Source of the DNA: Streptomyces sp. SM10
Lineage (GTDB): Bacteria > Actinomycetota > Actinomycetes > Streptomycetales > Streptomycetaceae
Assembly: GCF_002910915.1 (NCBI RefSeq)
Contig: NZ_NEUF01000054.1
Location: 34,154-98,153 of the forward strand
DNA length: 64,000 nucleotides
Reading direction: 5' to 3'
The position numbers were made by a program, and so were the translations under genes. How positions within the stretch are numbered: the first letter of the stretch is position 1; every line of letters begins with the position of its first letter. Positions 1 through 8,193 of the stretch are shown here, in pieces. Below the pieces are notes generated by a model. The model was not told the origin of the DNA. It saw nothing but the letters and a program-made list of their open reading frames with translations, and ran no database searches.

Positions 1-1599
1 GACGGAGGCCGGGTGTCCGTGGCGGGCGAGGGAATCCGCGTCGAGGGAGCGCGGAGCCTCACCCTGACGACCAGGGTCGTCCGTGCGGCGGGCCGTCCGG
101 ACCTGGCCGAGCTCTGGGCCGGCCTGCCCGACGAGGAGTACGCCACCCTGCTGGACCGGCACCGGCCGCTGCACCGGAACGCCTACGGACGCGCCTCCTT
201 CAGCGTGCGGGACGCCGCGGCGGAGCGGGAGCTGTCCGGCAGCGAGCTGCTGCGCCGCCCCAGGAGCCCCGCGCTCCTGGAGCGGCTCTTCGCGGCGGGC
301 CGCTACCACCTGCTGTCCTCCTCCGGGATGCTGCCGCCCCGGCTGACCGGTCTCTGGACCGGGGACTGGGACACCGCCTGGTCCGGCGCCTTCACCACGA
401 ACGCCAATCTCAACCTCCAGATCGCCTCGGCCCCGGCGGCCGCCCTCCCGGAGGTCACGGACGCCCATACGGCTCTGGTGCAGAGCCAGTTGCCCGACTG
501 GCGGGACAACGCGGCGGCTCTCTTCGGGACCAGGGGCATCGTCGCGCCGTCCCACACCGACGGCGCTTCGGGCCACACCCGGCACTTCCAGCGCGCCTAT
601 CCGCTGCACCTGTGGACCGCCGGAGCGGACTGGCTGCTGCAGCCGCTCCTGGAGCAGGCCGAGGCCACGACCGGGGCCCCGGGCAGGGGCCTGACCGCGG
701 CCCTCGTCGAGACGGCCCTGTTCTACGAGGACTTCCTCGACCGCGAGGACCCGGACGGGAACGCGGCGGTCGTGCCCTCGTACTCCCCGGAGAACCGGCC
801 GGCCAACGCGAGTTGGGTCACGGTGAACGCCACCATGGACATCGCCGCCGCCCGCCACGCCCTGACGACCGCCGCCGCGCACGCTCCCGGGCACCCGTCG
901 GCCGGCCGCTGGCGGTCGCTGGCCGCCCGGCTCCCGGCGTACGTGGTGAACGAGGACGGGGCGCTCGCCGAGTGGGCGTGGCCCGGCCTGCGGGAGACGT
1001 ACGACCACCGCCACCTCAGCCACCTCTACCCGGTGTGGCCCCTGGGCGAGATCAATCCCTACGACACCCCGGAGCCGGCCGCGGCCGCACACCGCGCGCT
1101 GGAGCTGCGGGGGTCGGAGAACGACTCGGCCCACGGGCATCTGCACCACGCTCTGATCGCCGCCCGGCTGCGCGACCCGTCCCGGGTGTCGGCGGCGCTG
1201 GACGCGGTGCTGGGCGGCGACTTCTTCCACGACTCGCTGATGAGCGCCCACTATCCGTCCCGCGACGTCTACAACGCCGACGCCGCACACGCCCTGCCGG
1301 CCGCCGTGATCGAGTCGCTCGTGCAGTCGACGCCCGGCCGTCTGGTGCTGCTGCCCGCCGTCCCGGCGTCCTGCCCCGCCGGTGAACTGCGCGGCATTCG
1401 GACCCGGTTCGGCGCACACCTGGACCTGTGGTGGGCGGAGGACGGCGCCACCGCCGTGCTGCGCCCCACCCGCGACGCCCGCGTCGATCTGCGTACGGGC
1501 GACGGGTTCGCCCTCACCGAGACCTCCGCCGGAATCCCCCCGGCTCCGCTGGAGCTGACGGCCGGCGTGGACCGCGTCCTCACCCTGGGGGCGCGGTAG
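1..1599 (+). CDS. GH95-like alpha-L-fucosidase, 3' part of gene
   Basis: The reading frame is open from base 1, so the gene begins outside the window. A GTG at 13 is in frame but lies inside the domain. About 530 residues remain of a family that is usually 750-800 aa, so the N-terminal beta-domain is missing. Counting from the GTG at 13, the (alpha/alpha)6-barrel landmarks are LTGLWTGDWDTAWSG (about 111-125), TNANLNLQ (129-136), PSYSPEN (255-261; the Glu, codon 790-792, matches the general acid of GH95) and HLSHLYPVWPLGE. The usual RGD..TGWS..W stretch is replaced by RGSENDSAHGHL, so the clade is divergent and activity is uncertain. The enzymes hydrolyse terminal fucosyl residues of glycans such as xyloglucan. 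No signal peptide can be judged. A GH12 gene follows 33 bp downstream on the same strand, suggesting joint use on plant cell-wall glycan. Confidence 0.75.
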   Translation, partial: DGGRVSVAGEGIRVEGARSLTLTTRVVRAAGRPDLAELWAGLPDEEYATLLDRHRPLHRNAYGRASFSVRDAAAERELSGSELLRRPRSPALLERLFAAGRYHLLSSSGMLPPRLTGLWTGDWDTAWSGAFTTNANLNLQIASAPAAALPEVTDAHTALVQSQLPDWRDNAAALFGTRGIVAPSHTDGASGHTRHFQRAYPLHLWTAGADWLLQPLLEQAEATTGAPGRGLTAALVETALFYEDFLDREDPDGNAAVVPSYSPENRPANASWVTVNATMDIAAARHALTTAAAHAPGHPSAGRWRSLAARLPAYVVNEDGALAEWAWPGLRETYDHRHLSHLYPVWPLGEINPYDTPEPAAAAHRALELRGSENDSAHGHLHHALIAARLRDPSRVSAALDAVLGGDFFHDSLMSAHYPSRDVYNADAAHALPAAVIESLVQSTPGRLVLLPAVPASCPAGELRGIRTRFGAHLDLWWAEDGATAVLRPTRDARVDLRTGDGFALTETSAGIPPAPLELTAGVDRVLTLGAR

Positions 1600-1632
1600 C
1601 AGTCCTCCATCCCCACATGGAAGGAACACCTC

Positions 1633-2340
1633 ATGGCACGATCCACCCTGACCCGGCTGCTGCTGGCCCCCACGGCAGCCGTGGCCGCGCTGATCGGATT
1701 CGCGGCGGCGCCCGCCCACGCCGCGATCTGGACCTCGTCGGAGCAGTGGGGCAACTACACCACGTCCGACGGCTACGTCCTCTACAACAACATCTGGGGC
1801 TCAGGAGCGGGGACCCAGAGCATCTGGGCCGACTCGTCGAGCACGTGGGGCGTGACGGCGAACCACCCGGACACCGGCGGCATCAAGTCGTACCCGAACG
1901 CCAAGAAGGTCGTCGACAAGCCCATCACGTCGCTCTCCTCGCTGACCAGCCACTACAACGTGAGCGTCCCGTCGTCCGGGGCGTACAACACCTCGTACGA
2001 CATCTGGGACACGGACTACGACTACGAGGTCATGCTCTGGGTGAACTACAACGGCGCCGTCGGCCCCCTCGGCACCTCCCAGGGGAACGTCACCCTCGGC
2101 GGCCACACCTGGACCGTCTACAAGGGGGACAACGGAGCCAACGAGGTCTTCTCCTTCCTGCGGACCTCCGACTCGACGTCCGGCACCGTGGACATCCTGC
2201 CGATCCTCAAGTGGATCAAGGAAACCAAGGGCTGGTGGGGCGACGAGACCATCGGCGACGTGCAGTTCGGATACGAGATCACCTCGTCGTCGGGCGGGCT
2301 GGACTTCACGACCAACGGGTTCGGCGTCTCGTCGAGCTGA
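1633..2340 (+). CDS. Secreted GH12 endoglucanase/xyloglucanase
   Basis: 235 aa, the normal size of a single-domain GH12 enzyme. Residues 1-30 are a Sec signal peptide ending in AHA, with cleavage expected before AIW. Family signatures are present: YEVMLWV with the catalytic nucleophile E132, GPLG at 144-147, and GDVQFGYE with the acid/base E215. GH12 enzymes are beta-jelly-roll, retaining endo-beta-1,4-glucanases or xyloglucan endo-hydrolases; the sequence alone does not settle which. There is no carbohydrate-binding module. The ATG has an upstream GGAAGGAA at a suitable distance. It follows the GH95 gene closely and probably shares its transcript. A LacI-type regulator gene lies convergently downstream. 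Confident family call, inferred substrate. Confidence 0.85.
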   Translation: MARSTLTRLLLAPTAAVAALIGFAAAPAHAAIWTSSEQWGNYTTSDGYVLYNNIWGSGAGTQSIWADSSSTWGVTANHPDTGGIKSYPNAKKVVDKPITSLSSLTSHYNVSVPSSGAYNTSYDIWDTDYDYEVMLWVNYNGAVGPLGTSQGNVTLGGHTWTVYKGDNGANEVFSFLRTSDSTSGTVDILPILKWIKETKGWWGDETIGDVQFGYEITSSSGGLDFTTNGFGVSSS

Positions 2341-2346
2341 TCCCGG

Positions 2347-2399
2347 CGTGAGGCGGGGCGGGAGGACGCTCCCGGCCCGCTGCACGTCGCCGCCTCACG
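2347..2399. terminator. Bidirectional hairpin between convergent genes
   Basis: Perfect 10-bp inverted arms at 2347-2356 and 2390-2399, with a second small hairpin inside (2359-2364 with 2369-2374). It sits between the stops of the GH12 gene (plus) and the LacI-type gene (minus), so it can end transcription from both sides. There is no clear U-tract, which is common in actinobacteria. Confidence 0.5.
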
Positions 2400-2446
2400 A
2401 GAGCCGGAACCCGTTCCACCCGCACCAGCGAGCCGGACCGCGTGGC

Positions 2447-3454
2447 TCACACCGGTGCCGGCCCCGTGCTCGCGCGGACCGTCAGAACCGGCTCCAGCAG
2501 CTCCACCTCGTCCGTACCCCGCCCCGCGAGTTTCGCAACCACCTGTTCCACCGCGCGGCGCCCCATCTCCTGCGCCGGAATGGCCACGGAGGTGAGCCGC
2601 ACCGACGCCTGGGTGGCCACCTGTTCGGGGCAGACGGCGACGACGGACACGTCCTCCGGGACGGCGCGCCCCTGCTGCTGGAGCAGATTGAGCAGCGGCT
2701 CGACGGCGGCCTCGTTCTGGACGATGAATCCGGTCGTGCCCGGCCGTTCGTCGAAGATCCGGGTGAGGGTGCCGGCCATCGCGGCGTACCCGCCCTCGCA
2801 GGGCCGGTGCAGGATCCGCATCCCCGCGTCCTGTGCCGCGGTGCGGATACCGTCCACCGTCCGTTCGGCGAAGCCGGTGTGCCGCTCGTAGACGGCGGCG
2901 GCTTCGCCGATCACCGCCACCTCGCGGTGCCCGAGGCCGGCGAGATGGTCCACGCAGAGCGCCCCGGTGGCCTCGAAGTCGAGGTCCACACAGGTCACCC
3001 CCGCAGTGTCGGCGGGCAGGCCGATGAGGACGGCCGTACGACCCGAGTCCCGGAGCAGCGGCAGTCGTTCGTCGTGCAGTTCGACGTCCATGAGGATCAT
3101 GGCGTCCGCCAGCGAGCTCCCCGCGATGCGCCGGACGGCCGCAGGGCCCTCCTCGCCGGTGAGCAGCAGGACGTCGTAGCCGTGCGTACGGGCGCTCGTG
3201 GCGACGGCGATGGCGATCTCCATCATCACCGGTACGTACATGTCCGTGCGCAGCGGCACCATCAGCGCGATGATGTTGGACCTGCTGCTGGCCAGAGCGC
3301 GCGCACCGGCGTTGGGGTGGTAGCCGAGCTGCTGGATACTGAGCTCCACCCGTTCCCGGGTGGAGGCCGAGATCGACCGCTTGCCGCTGAGGACGTAGCT
3401 CACCGTGCTCGCGGAGACTCCGGCGTGCTGGGCGACCTCGGCAAGCGTGACCAT
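2447..3454 (-). CDS. LacI-family transcriptional regulator
   Basis: 335 aa, full length for the family. Residues 1-26 form the LacI helix-turn-helix (TLAEVAQHAGVSASTVSYVL), followed by the hinge helix region and a periplasmic-binding-protein-like effector domain ending in VLTVRASTGP. These proteins repress sugar-utilisation genes by binding short palindromes with a central CG and release DNA when a sugar is bound. Two GAAGCGCTTC palindromes lie 42 and 143 bp upstream of its start and are probably its own operators. Its neighbours, GH95 and GH12 glycoside hydrolases, suggest control of plant-glycan use, but no copy of the operator was seen directly in front of the GH12 gene. The ATG start begins at the conserved HTH, so it is secure. 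Confidence 0.9.
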   Translation of the reverse strand: MVTLAEVAQHAGVSASTVSYVLSGKRSISASTRERVELSIQQLGYHPNAGARALASSRSNIIALMVPLRTDMYVPVMMEIAIAVATSARTHGYDVLLLTGEEGPAAVRRIAGSSLADAMILMDVELHDERLPLLRDSGRTAVLIGLPADTAGVTCVDLDFEATGALCVDHLAGLGHREVAVIGEAAAVYERHTGFAERTVDGIRTAAQDAGMRILHRPCEGGYAAMAGTLTRIFDERPGTTGFIVQNEAAVEPLLNLLQQQGRAVPEDVSVVAVCPEQVATQASVRLTSVAIPAQEMGRRAVEQVVAKLAGRGTDEVELLEPVLTVRASTGPAPV

Positions 3455-3495
3455 TCGGCTTCTCCCCTACAGACGGTGACCGCAGGGGAGAGCGG

Positions 3496-3510
3496 GTGAA
3501 GCGCTTCGAC
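3496..3510. promoter_or_regulatory. LacI-type operator, proximal site
   Basis: GTGAAGCGCTTCGAC contains the 10-bp perfect palindrome GAAGCGCTTC with the central CG step typical of LacI-family sites. It lies 42 bp upstream of the LacI-type start codon, where it could block transcription of that gene. Confidence 0.6.
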
Positions 3511-3596
3511 AGCGCCTTGCTGTGCTCCCCTTCGCACTCTGACATGCGCAGACACCGTGGAGCCTAGACTCGCTTGCGGGCACTGTCCAGAGTCGC

Positions 3597-3612
3597 GTCG
3601 AAGCGCTTCGAC
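3597..3612. promoter_or_regulatory. LacI-type operator, distal site
   Basis: GTCGAAGCGCTTCGAC is a perfect 16-bp palindrome with the same core as the proximal site. The centre-to-centre distance is 101 bp, close to a whole number of helical turns, so two dimers could bind cooperatively or loop the DNA. That is inference. Confidence 0.6.
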
Positions 3613-3792
3613 CAGCCCTTGTCGGCAGGCACCCTGCCGCACACCGTGACTCAGGACGCCGAGGGTGTCCAGCCTGCCAGCCAGTCGGCGGTCTCCTGGT
3701 CCACCGCCTGGGAATCGGTGAGCTGCAGTAGTCGCCACGGCCGTCCCGAAGGTTGCCGTGCCGGGTTCACCGTGCCGGGTTCACGGCCCGCT

Positions 3793-4590
3793 TCACGGCC
3801 GCCGGAACGGTGCGTCCCGCTCCCGAACTCCGGCGCCGGGGCCGGCCGAGCGGAGGACCACGTCGAGGGCGCGGGCGGGGTCGGCGGCGTAGACGTTGCT
3901 GAACCAGGCCATGTTGGCCTCGACCACGGCCCACCGCCCGGTGGCCCCCCGGTCGTCGTCCGCGCGCATCAGTCCGACATCGAGCACCACGCCGCTGGGC
4001 AGGGTGTCGGCGCATGCCGCGCCCAGCCGGCGGACGAACGCGCGCACCTCGGGCTCGTCGGCATGGCCGGTCAGCGGCGCCGGATCGAGCCGTCCGAACG
4101 TGGCGTACTGCGAACCGGTCCGTATCTCCCCGTCCAGCAGATGCAGCCGGAACTCCTTGGCCCAGGTGACCACGTCGCTGATCTGGACGAGGGGGTCGTC
4201 CTCGGCGCCCACGGGGACACGCAGTGCCTCGCCGTCCGCGTACACCCCGGCCGGGAAACTCTTCTCCGTGGGCGGTTTGGCGAAGAGCGGGCCGGGTGCG
4301 CGGCGGGCCTCGCTGAGCGGAACGCACCGGATGCGGCGCCCCGTGAACGCGTACGGCAGGGCGTCCAGCCAGCCGTCGGACGGCTGGAGAAGGGCGATGC
4401 CGAGACGTCCGGCGGCCGAGGCGGCGAAGCGGGGACCACCGTAGTAGTGCACCCGGGTACCGGCCGTCGGCCTGCCGGGAAGGCGGTCGCGCGGCAGGAC
4501 CGTCACGTCCATGCCGCGCTCCCGCGCCGCACAGGCCAGCAGACCGACGGTGGTGGACCGGTGCGGGGCGAGGGCGAGGAGGTCGGCCAT
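3793..4590 (-). CDS. ATP-grasp domain protein (DUF4343-like)
   Basis: 265 aa, no signal peptide or membrane segment. The N-terminal third resembles the pre-ATP-grasp fold (STTVGLLACAARERGMDV). The C-terminal part holds the nucleotide-binding end of an ATP-grasp domain, with FAKPPTEKSFPAG, an acidic stretch (LDVGLMRADD) and the metal-binding-type VVEANMAWFSNVY. ATP-grasp enzymes ligate a carboxylate to an amine or thiol through an acyl-phosphate; in this subfamily the substrate is unknown. It is a stand-alone gene, 81 bp downstream of a P450 gene on the same strand, but without an overlap that would tie it to the P450s. The start is the first good ATG; no strong ribosome binding site is visible. 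Confidence 0.7.
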   Translation of the reverse strand: MADLLALAPHRSTTVGLLACAARERGMDVTVLPRDRLPGRPTAGTRVHYYGGPRFAASAAGRLGIALLQPSDGWLDALPYAFTGRRIRCVPLSEARRAPGPLFAKPPTEKSFPAGVYADGEALRVPVGAEDDPLVQISDVVTWAKEFRLHLLDGEIRTGSQYATFGRLDPAPLTGHADEPEVRAFVRRLGAACADTLPSGVVLDVGLMRADDDRGATGRWAVVEANMAWFSNVYAADPARALDVVLRSAGPGAGVRERDAPFRRP

Positions 4591-4671
4591 GCCGCCGCAG
4601 CTTACGGGCCGGCGCCCGTGAGCTGCGGCGGCCCCTCGGAAGGTCCCGGGACCGCTTCGTTCGGGGCCGCC

Positions 4672-5895
4672 TCAGCCGTTGAGCAGCACCGGGAAGGCCT
4701 CCATGTCGTTCTGCGTCATGACCGGCAGCTTGCGGATCTCGTCGTCGCCGATGGCCAGCTTCAGCTCCGGGAAGCGCCCGAACAGTGCGGGCAGCGCGAT
4801 CCCGGCCTCGACCCGGGACAGTGCGGCGCCGGGGCAGATGTGGGGCCCGTGGCCGAAGGTCATGTGCCGGATCGGCGTCGGGCGGGTGATGTCGAAGGCG
4901 TCCGCCGCGTCCCCGTGGTGGACGGTGTCGCGGCCGATGGCCCGGTAGGAGATCACCACGCCCTCCCCCTTGGCTATGACCTGGTCCCCGACCTGGATGT
5001 CCTCGGTGGCGAACCGCATCAGCAGGTGCGTGGTGGGTGTGTCCCAGCGCAGCGTCTCCTCGACCACCGTCTCCCACGGGATCTCCCCGCCCAGCACCTT
5101 TCGCAGCTGATCGGGGTGGGCGAGCAGCGCGCGTACGGCGTTGAGGATGAGGCCGATGGTGGTCTCGTGGCCCGCAGCCACCATGGCCTTGAGGTTGCCG
5201 ACGACCTCCTCCTCGGTGAGCGGCTTCCCGCCCTCCTCGGCGAGGATCAGCGCACTGGTGAGGTCGTCGGTGGGGCGGGCGGTCTTCTCCCGCACGAGCT
5301 CCGCGTAGAAGACGTCGAGCTCGGCCAGCAGGGCCAGCCTGTCCTCCTGCGGGGTGAGCATCGAGAAGAACGCCTTGTACTGCCGGGTCAGCATGGGGTG
5401 CAGCGCCTCGTCCACCCCCATCAGGAGGCCGACCACCTTCATCGGGAGGGGCTGGGCGAACACGGCCTTGAGGTCGACGACCCCGTCCTCGCCCTGCGCG
5501 GCGAGCGCGTCCAGCAGCTCCTCGGTGAACTTCTCGATGTCCGGACGGATCGCCTCCAGACGGCGGGGGGTGAGGGCCTGGGAGGTCTTCGTCCGCAGTC
5601 GGCGGTGCTCCTCACCGTCCACGGTGAACATGGAGCGCCCCGCGTCGATCATGCCGATCAGCGGCCAGGCGTGGGTGACCTCCCCGCTCTGCCAGAGCCC
5701 CCATGCGTCCAGGTCCTTCACCAGACGTGTGTCGACGAGGAGTTGGCGGGCCTCGGCATGCCGGGTGACGGTCCAGGCCGGGACCCCGAGGAGCTCGATG
5801 CGGGCGAGCGGGGCGGACGCCCGCAGCTGTTCGGTCTCACCGTCGAGGTCCTGGACCATGGGGTCGATGACCACGGTCGCGTACGGGCAAGTCAC
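4672..5895 (-). CDS. Cytochrome P450, CYP154-like
   Basis: 407 aa, a complete soluble bacterial P450. The I-helix oxygen-binding motif is AGHETT (241-246), the K-helix ExxR is ETLR (280-283), and the haem loop FGHGPHICPG has the thiolate ligand C354. GLWQSGEVTHAWPL and DAGRSMFTVDG are close to what I know from CYP154 proteins of Streptomyces. CYP154 members hydroxylate varied small substrates such as macrolactones and steroids; the substrate here is unknown. The GTG start overlaps the stop of the upstream P450 gene by 4 bp (GTGA), so the two are translationally coupled. No ferredoxin or reductase gene is nearby, so redox partners must come from elsewhere. Confidence 0.88.
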   Translation of the reverse strand: MTCPYATVVIDPMVQDLDGETEQLRASAPLARIELLGVPAWTVTRHAEARQLLVDTRLVKDLDAWGLWQSGEVTHAWPLIGMIDAGRSMFTVDGEEHRRLRTKTSQALTPRRLEAIRPDIEKFTEELLDALAAQGEDGVVDLKAVFAQPLPMKVVGLLMGVDEALHPMLTRQYKAFFSMLTPQEDRLALLAELDVFYAELVREKTARPTDDLTSALILAEEGGKPLTEEEVVGNLKAMVAAGHETTIGLILNAVRALLAHPDQLRKVLGGEIPWETVVEETLRWDTPTTHLLMRFATEDIQVGDQVIAKGEGVVISYRAIGRDTVHHGDAADAFDITRPTPIRHMTFGHGPHICPGAALSRVEAGIALPALFGRFPELKLAIGDDEIRKLPVMTQNDMEAFPVLLNG

Positions 5896-7172
5896 AGCAG
5901 GTCTCCTGTCGTGTGTACGGGTGCGAACCGGACGGGAAGCGCGTTCATCCCTCGCAGGAAGGCGGACGGCCGCCGGACGAGATCCCTTGCGGGGACGGTG
6001 AGTTCGAGGTCGGGCAGCCGGTCGAGAATGACCTCGATGGCCGTACGGGCGATGGTCTCCGCGATCTCCTGCGCGGGGAAGGGGCAGCGGTACTCCCCGT
6101 GGCTGAACGCCAGATGCGACCCGTTGCCCGCGTGGTGCCCGGCGCCGGCCACTCCCATCTCCTGGCGTATCAGCGGGTCGGTGTTGGCCGCCCCCAGGCC
6201 GAGCAGGAGCATGTCACCGGCGCGGATGGTGCGGCCGCCCAGCCGCGTGTCGCGGGCGGCCCAGCGTCCGGCGAGGATCTGGGTCGGGCTCTCCTCCCAG
6301 AGGACCTCGTTCATCGCGTCGCCGACACTGCGCCGCCCGCCCGCGAGGGAGTCGGCGAACTGGTCCTCGGTAAGCATCAGCCGCAGGGAGTTGCTGATCC
6401 AGTCGGCGGTGGTGAGGTGGCCCGCCGCGGTGATGGCCATGAGGTCGAGGGCGTACTCCTCGTCCGTGAAGGGCTCCGGGTCGGCCAGCATCCGGGAGGT
6501 GACGTCGTCGCCGGGCGCGGCCCGCTTGGCCGCCACCAGCCGTTGCATGTGCTCGCCGAAGCGGCCGTACGCCTCCTGGGCGCCGGGCCCTCCGTCCGCC
6601 AGGTCCTTCAGGACCCGGGCGATGTCCGCACCCTCCGCGTCGGGGAAGCCGACGAGGCGTGCGAGGACGAGTACGGGCAGCGGCTCGGCGAACTCGGCGA
6701 CGAGGTCGGCCCTGCCACGGGCGCAGATGCCGTCGACGAGCCGGTCGGCCAGCTGCTCGCAGTGCCCCCGGATCTCGAAGGGGTCCGCGGCTTCGAGGGC
6801 CGGCACGACCATCTCGGCGTGCCGCCGGTGCTCGGCGCCCGCGGTGAAGTAGATGGAGGGCATGGGCCGCCCCACCATGGGGAGCAGCGGCCAGTCCTCC
6901 GGTATGTGCTCCCACTGGTTCCACAGCCCGACGTCCCTCGGGAACAACTCGCCGTCGCTGGTGACCTGGTGGAGCTCGCGGTAACCGACGACCAGCCAGG
7001 CCGGAAAGCCACCGGGCAGCTCGACGGGGACGACGGACCCGTAGGAGTGGCGCATGGACCGGTAGACGGCCTGCGGCTCGGTGTGGAACTCGGGCCCGCT
7101 CAGCGGCACGGGGGCGTGCGCGGGGCAGCCGCCGCCGGAGGCGGGCGTGGCTGATAAGGAGGGGGTCGTCAT
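5892..7172 (-). CDS. Cytochrome P450, CYP157-like, lacking ExxR arginine
   Basis: 426 aa from the ATG at 7172, which has AGGAG 9 bases upstream; an in-frame start at 7217 would add 15 residues. The I-helix is AGHLTT (250-255) and the haem loop FSHGEYRCPF has C363. The K-helix motif is EVLW (289-292): tryptophan (codon 6297-6299) replaces the arginine that is almost invariant in P450s. CYP157 of Streptomyces is known for the same kind of loss and for sitting next to CYP154, usually at the end of a conservon. Here the CYP154-like partner follows with a GTGA overlap, but no conservon genes (kinase, roadblock, DUF742, GTPase) are in the window. TATAGT at 7227-7232 (minus strand) may be the -10 box; no good -35 is seen. 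Confidence 0.88.
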   Translation of the reverse strand: MTTPSLSATPASGGGCPAHAPVPLSGPEFHTEPQAVYRSMRHSYGSVVPVELPGGFPAWLVVGYRELHQVTSDGELFPRDVGLWNQWEHIPEDWPLLPMVGRPMPSIYFTAGAEHRRHAEMVVPALEAADPFEIRGHCEQLADRLVDGICARGRADLVAEFAEPLPVLVLARLVGFPDAEGADIARVLKDLADGGPGAQEAYGRFGEHMQRLVAAKRAAPGDDVTSRMLADPEPFTDEEYALDLMAITAAGHLTTADWISNSLRLMLTEDQFADSLAGGRRSVGDAMNEVLWEESPTQILAGRWAARDTRLGGRTIRAGDMLLLGLGAANTDPLIRQEMGVAGAGHHAGNGSHLAFSHGEYRCPFPAQEIAETIARTAIEVILDRLPDLELTVPARDLVRRPSAFLRGMNALPVRFAPVHTTGDLL

Positions 7173-7387
7173 CGTACGGACTCCTGGGAGACGGCTTCGC
7201 GCGTTGCGGCCGATCAACGCGCCCCCACTATAGGGAGGTTGCGTGAAGCTATGGGTACAGATCGTGAGGTCGCCCGCTGACGGCCCCCCGGAATCCGGGC
7301 CGCGCCAGGTGCGACAGGCTTCCCACCCGTTGCAGTTGCCCGGTGATCCGAGGCCTCATCACCCCGCTTCGGGGTATGGAGGTGAGC

Positions 7388-7657
7388 ATGGCTCTCGTGA
7401 AGCGTGTTGCTCTTGCTCCTCGTGCGGTGCGGCAGCTACGGCGCGTCCGCTCGGTGTACGTGGCGGGGGTGCTGCTGTCCGCCCTCGGTCTGCTCTCCCT
7501 CGACGGCGCGGCGGAAGGGGGTGGCCGGCAGACGGTGATCGCGGGCGTCTTCCTCCTGGTGTTCGCCGCGCTCCTCACCCTGACCGCGGTGCAGCTGCGG
7601 CGGCACGGACGGACCGAGCACTGCAGCACGGCCAAGAAACTCTCACCGCTCGTGTGA
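7388..7657 (+). CDS. Small two-helix membrane protein
   Basis: 89 aa from the ATG at 7388, which is preceded by GGAGGTGAGC. The N-terminus is basic (KRVALAPRAVRQLRRVRS), then come two hydrophobic segments, about 29-42 and 52-72, joined by a short polar loop with DGAAEGGGRQ, and a basic tail. This is the layout of a small inner-membrane hairpin with both ends in the cytoplasm. I do not recognise the family. Its 3' end overlaps the convergent hypothetical gene by 15 bp. Confidence 0.55.
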   Translation: MALVKRVALAPRAVRQLRRVRSVYVAGVLLSALGLLSLDGAAEGGGRQTVIAGVFLLVFAALLTLTAVQLRRHGRTEHCSTAKKLSPLV

Positions 7658-8107
7658 CATCGGCCCGTACGCCTGGCCAAGGGAGAGGCGACCAGCGAAC
7701 GCAGAATCGGTCATGTCGTCCCGCCTTCGGCGGCCACCCAGCTCGGCTGCGAGATCCGCGTCGCGCATGCCGGGGAAGGCGTAGCCCTCGGTCTCGTCCC
7801 ACGGAACGTCGAGGTCGTCCATGTGCACGCTCCAGTCCGCTCCTGGCAGGGCGCGGCGCAACTGGCTCACAGAACTCAGCACATGGTCGAGCACCGGGAG
7901 GAGCCGGCCGGGGTCGAAGGGCATCTTGGTGGATCCCGCGAGGATCTCGGCGGGCTCACGCCCCTGCCCGTCGTACAGGTGCAGGCTCTCCTCGTCCTGA
8001 TACGGGAAGGACGACCTGTGGGCAGCGACGATGCGCTCGACGGCAGCCGACTCGGCAGCCGTCGGCTGCAGGGCCCTGCGCGCGCTGCAGTAGAGGGAGA
8101 CACTCAT
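7643..8107 (-). CDS. Conserved hypothetical protein
   Basis: 154 aa from the ATG at 8107 (SVSLYCSARRALQPTAAE); an in-frame ATG at 8137 would add ten unlikely residues. Acidic and soluble, without signal or membrane segments. It reads like a family common in Streptomyces, with conserved stretches SFPYQDEESLHLYDG, ILAGSTKMPFDPGRLLPVL and VHMDDLDVPWDE, but I know of no function. It is convergent with the small membrane protein gene and divergent from the AraC regulator; the 86-bp gap to that gene must hold both promoters. Confidence 0.6.
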   Translation of the reverse strand: MSVSLYCSARRALQPTAAESAAVERIVAAHRSSFPYQDEESLHLYDGQGREPAEILAGSTKMPFDPGRLLPVLDHVLSSVSQLRRALPGADWSVHMDDLDVPWDETEGYAFPGMRDADLAAELGGRRRRDDMTDSAFAGRLSLGQAYGPMSHER

Positions 8108-8193
8108 GTCCCCGAGCGTACGGAGGGGGTATGACAACGCCGTCGCGCCGGAGCGCTCCGCCTGACGGCGGACGCTGTGGTGAGATGGTCGCC

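Larger units (their letters stand above)
3455..3792. other. Intergenic region with two operator palindromes
   Basis: 338 bp between the LacI-type gene and the ATP-grasp gene, both on the minus strand. I see no coding region. It holds two GAAGCGCTTC palindromes and must contain the LacI-type gene's promoter, though I cannot point to a convincing -35/-10 pair. Confidence 0.5.

Noticed and set aside
4672..7172. A conservon (cvn) locus around the P450 pair
   Set aside because: The sensor kinase, roadblock, DUF742 and GTPase genes that define a conservon are not adjacent on either side.
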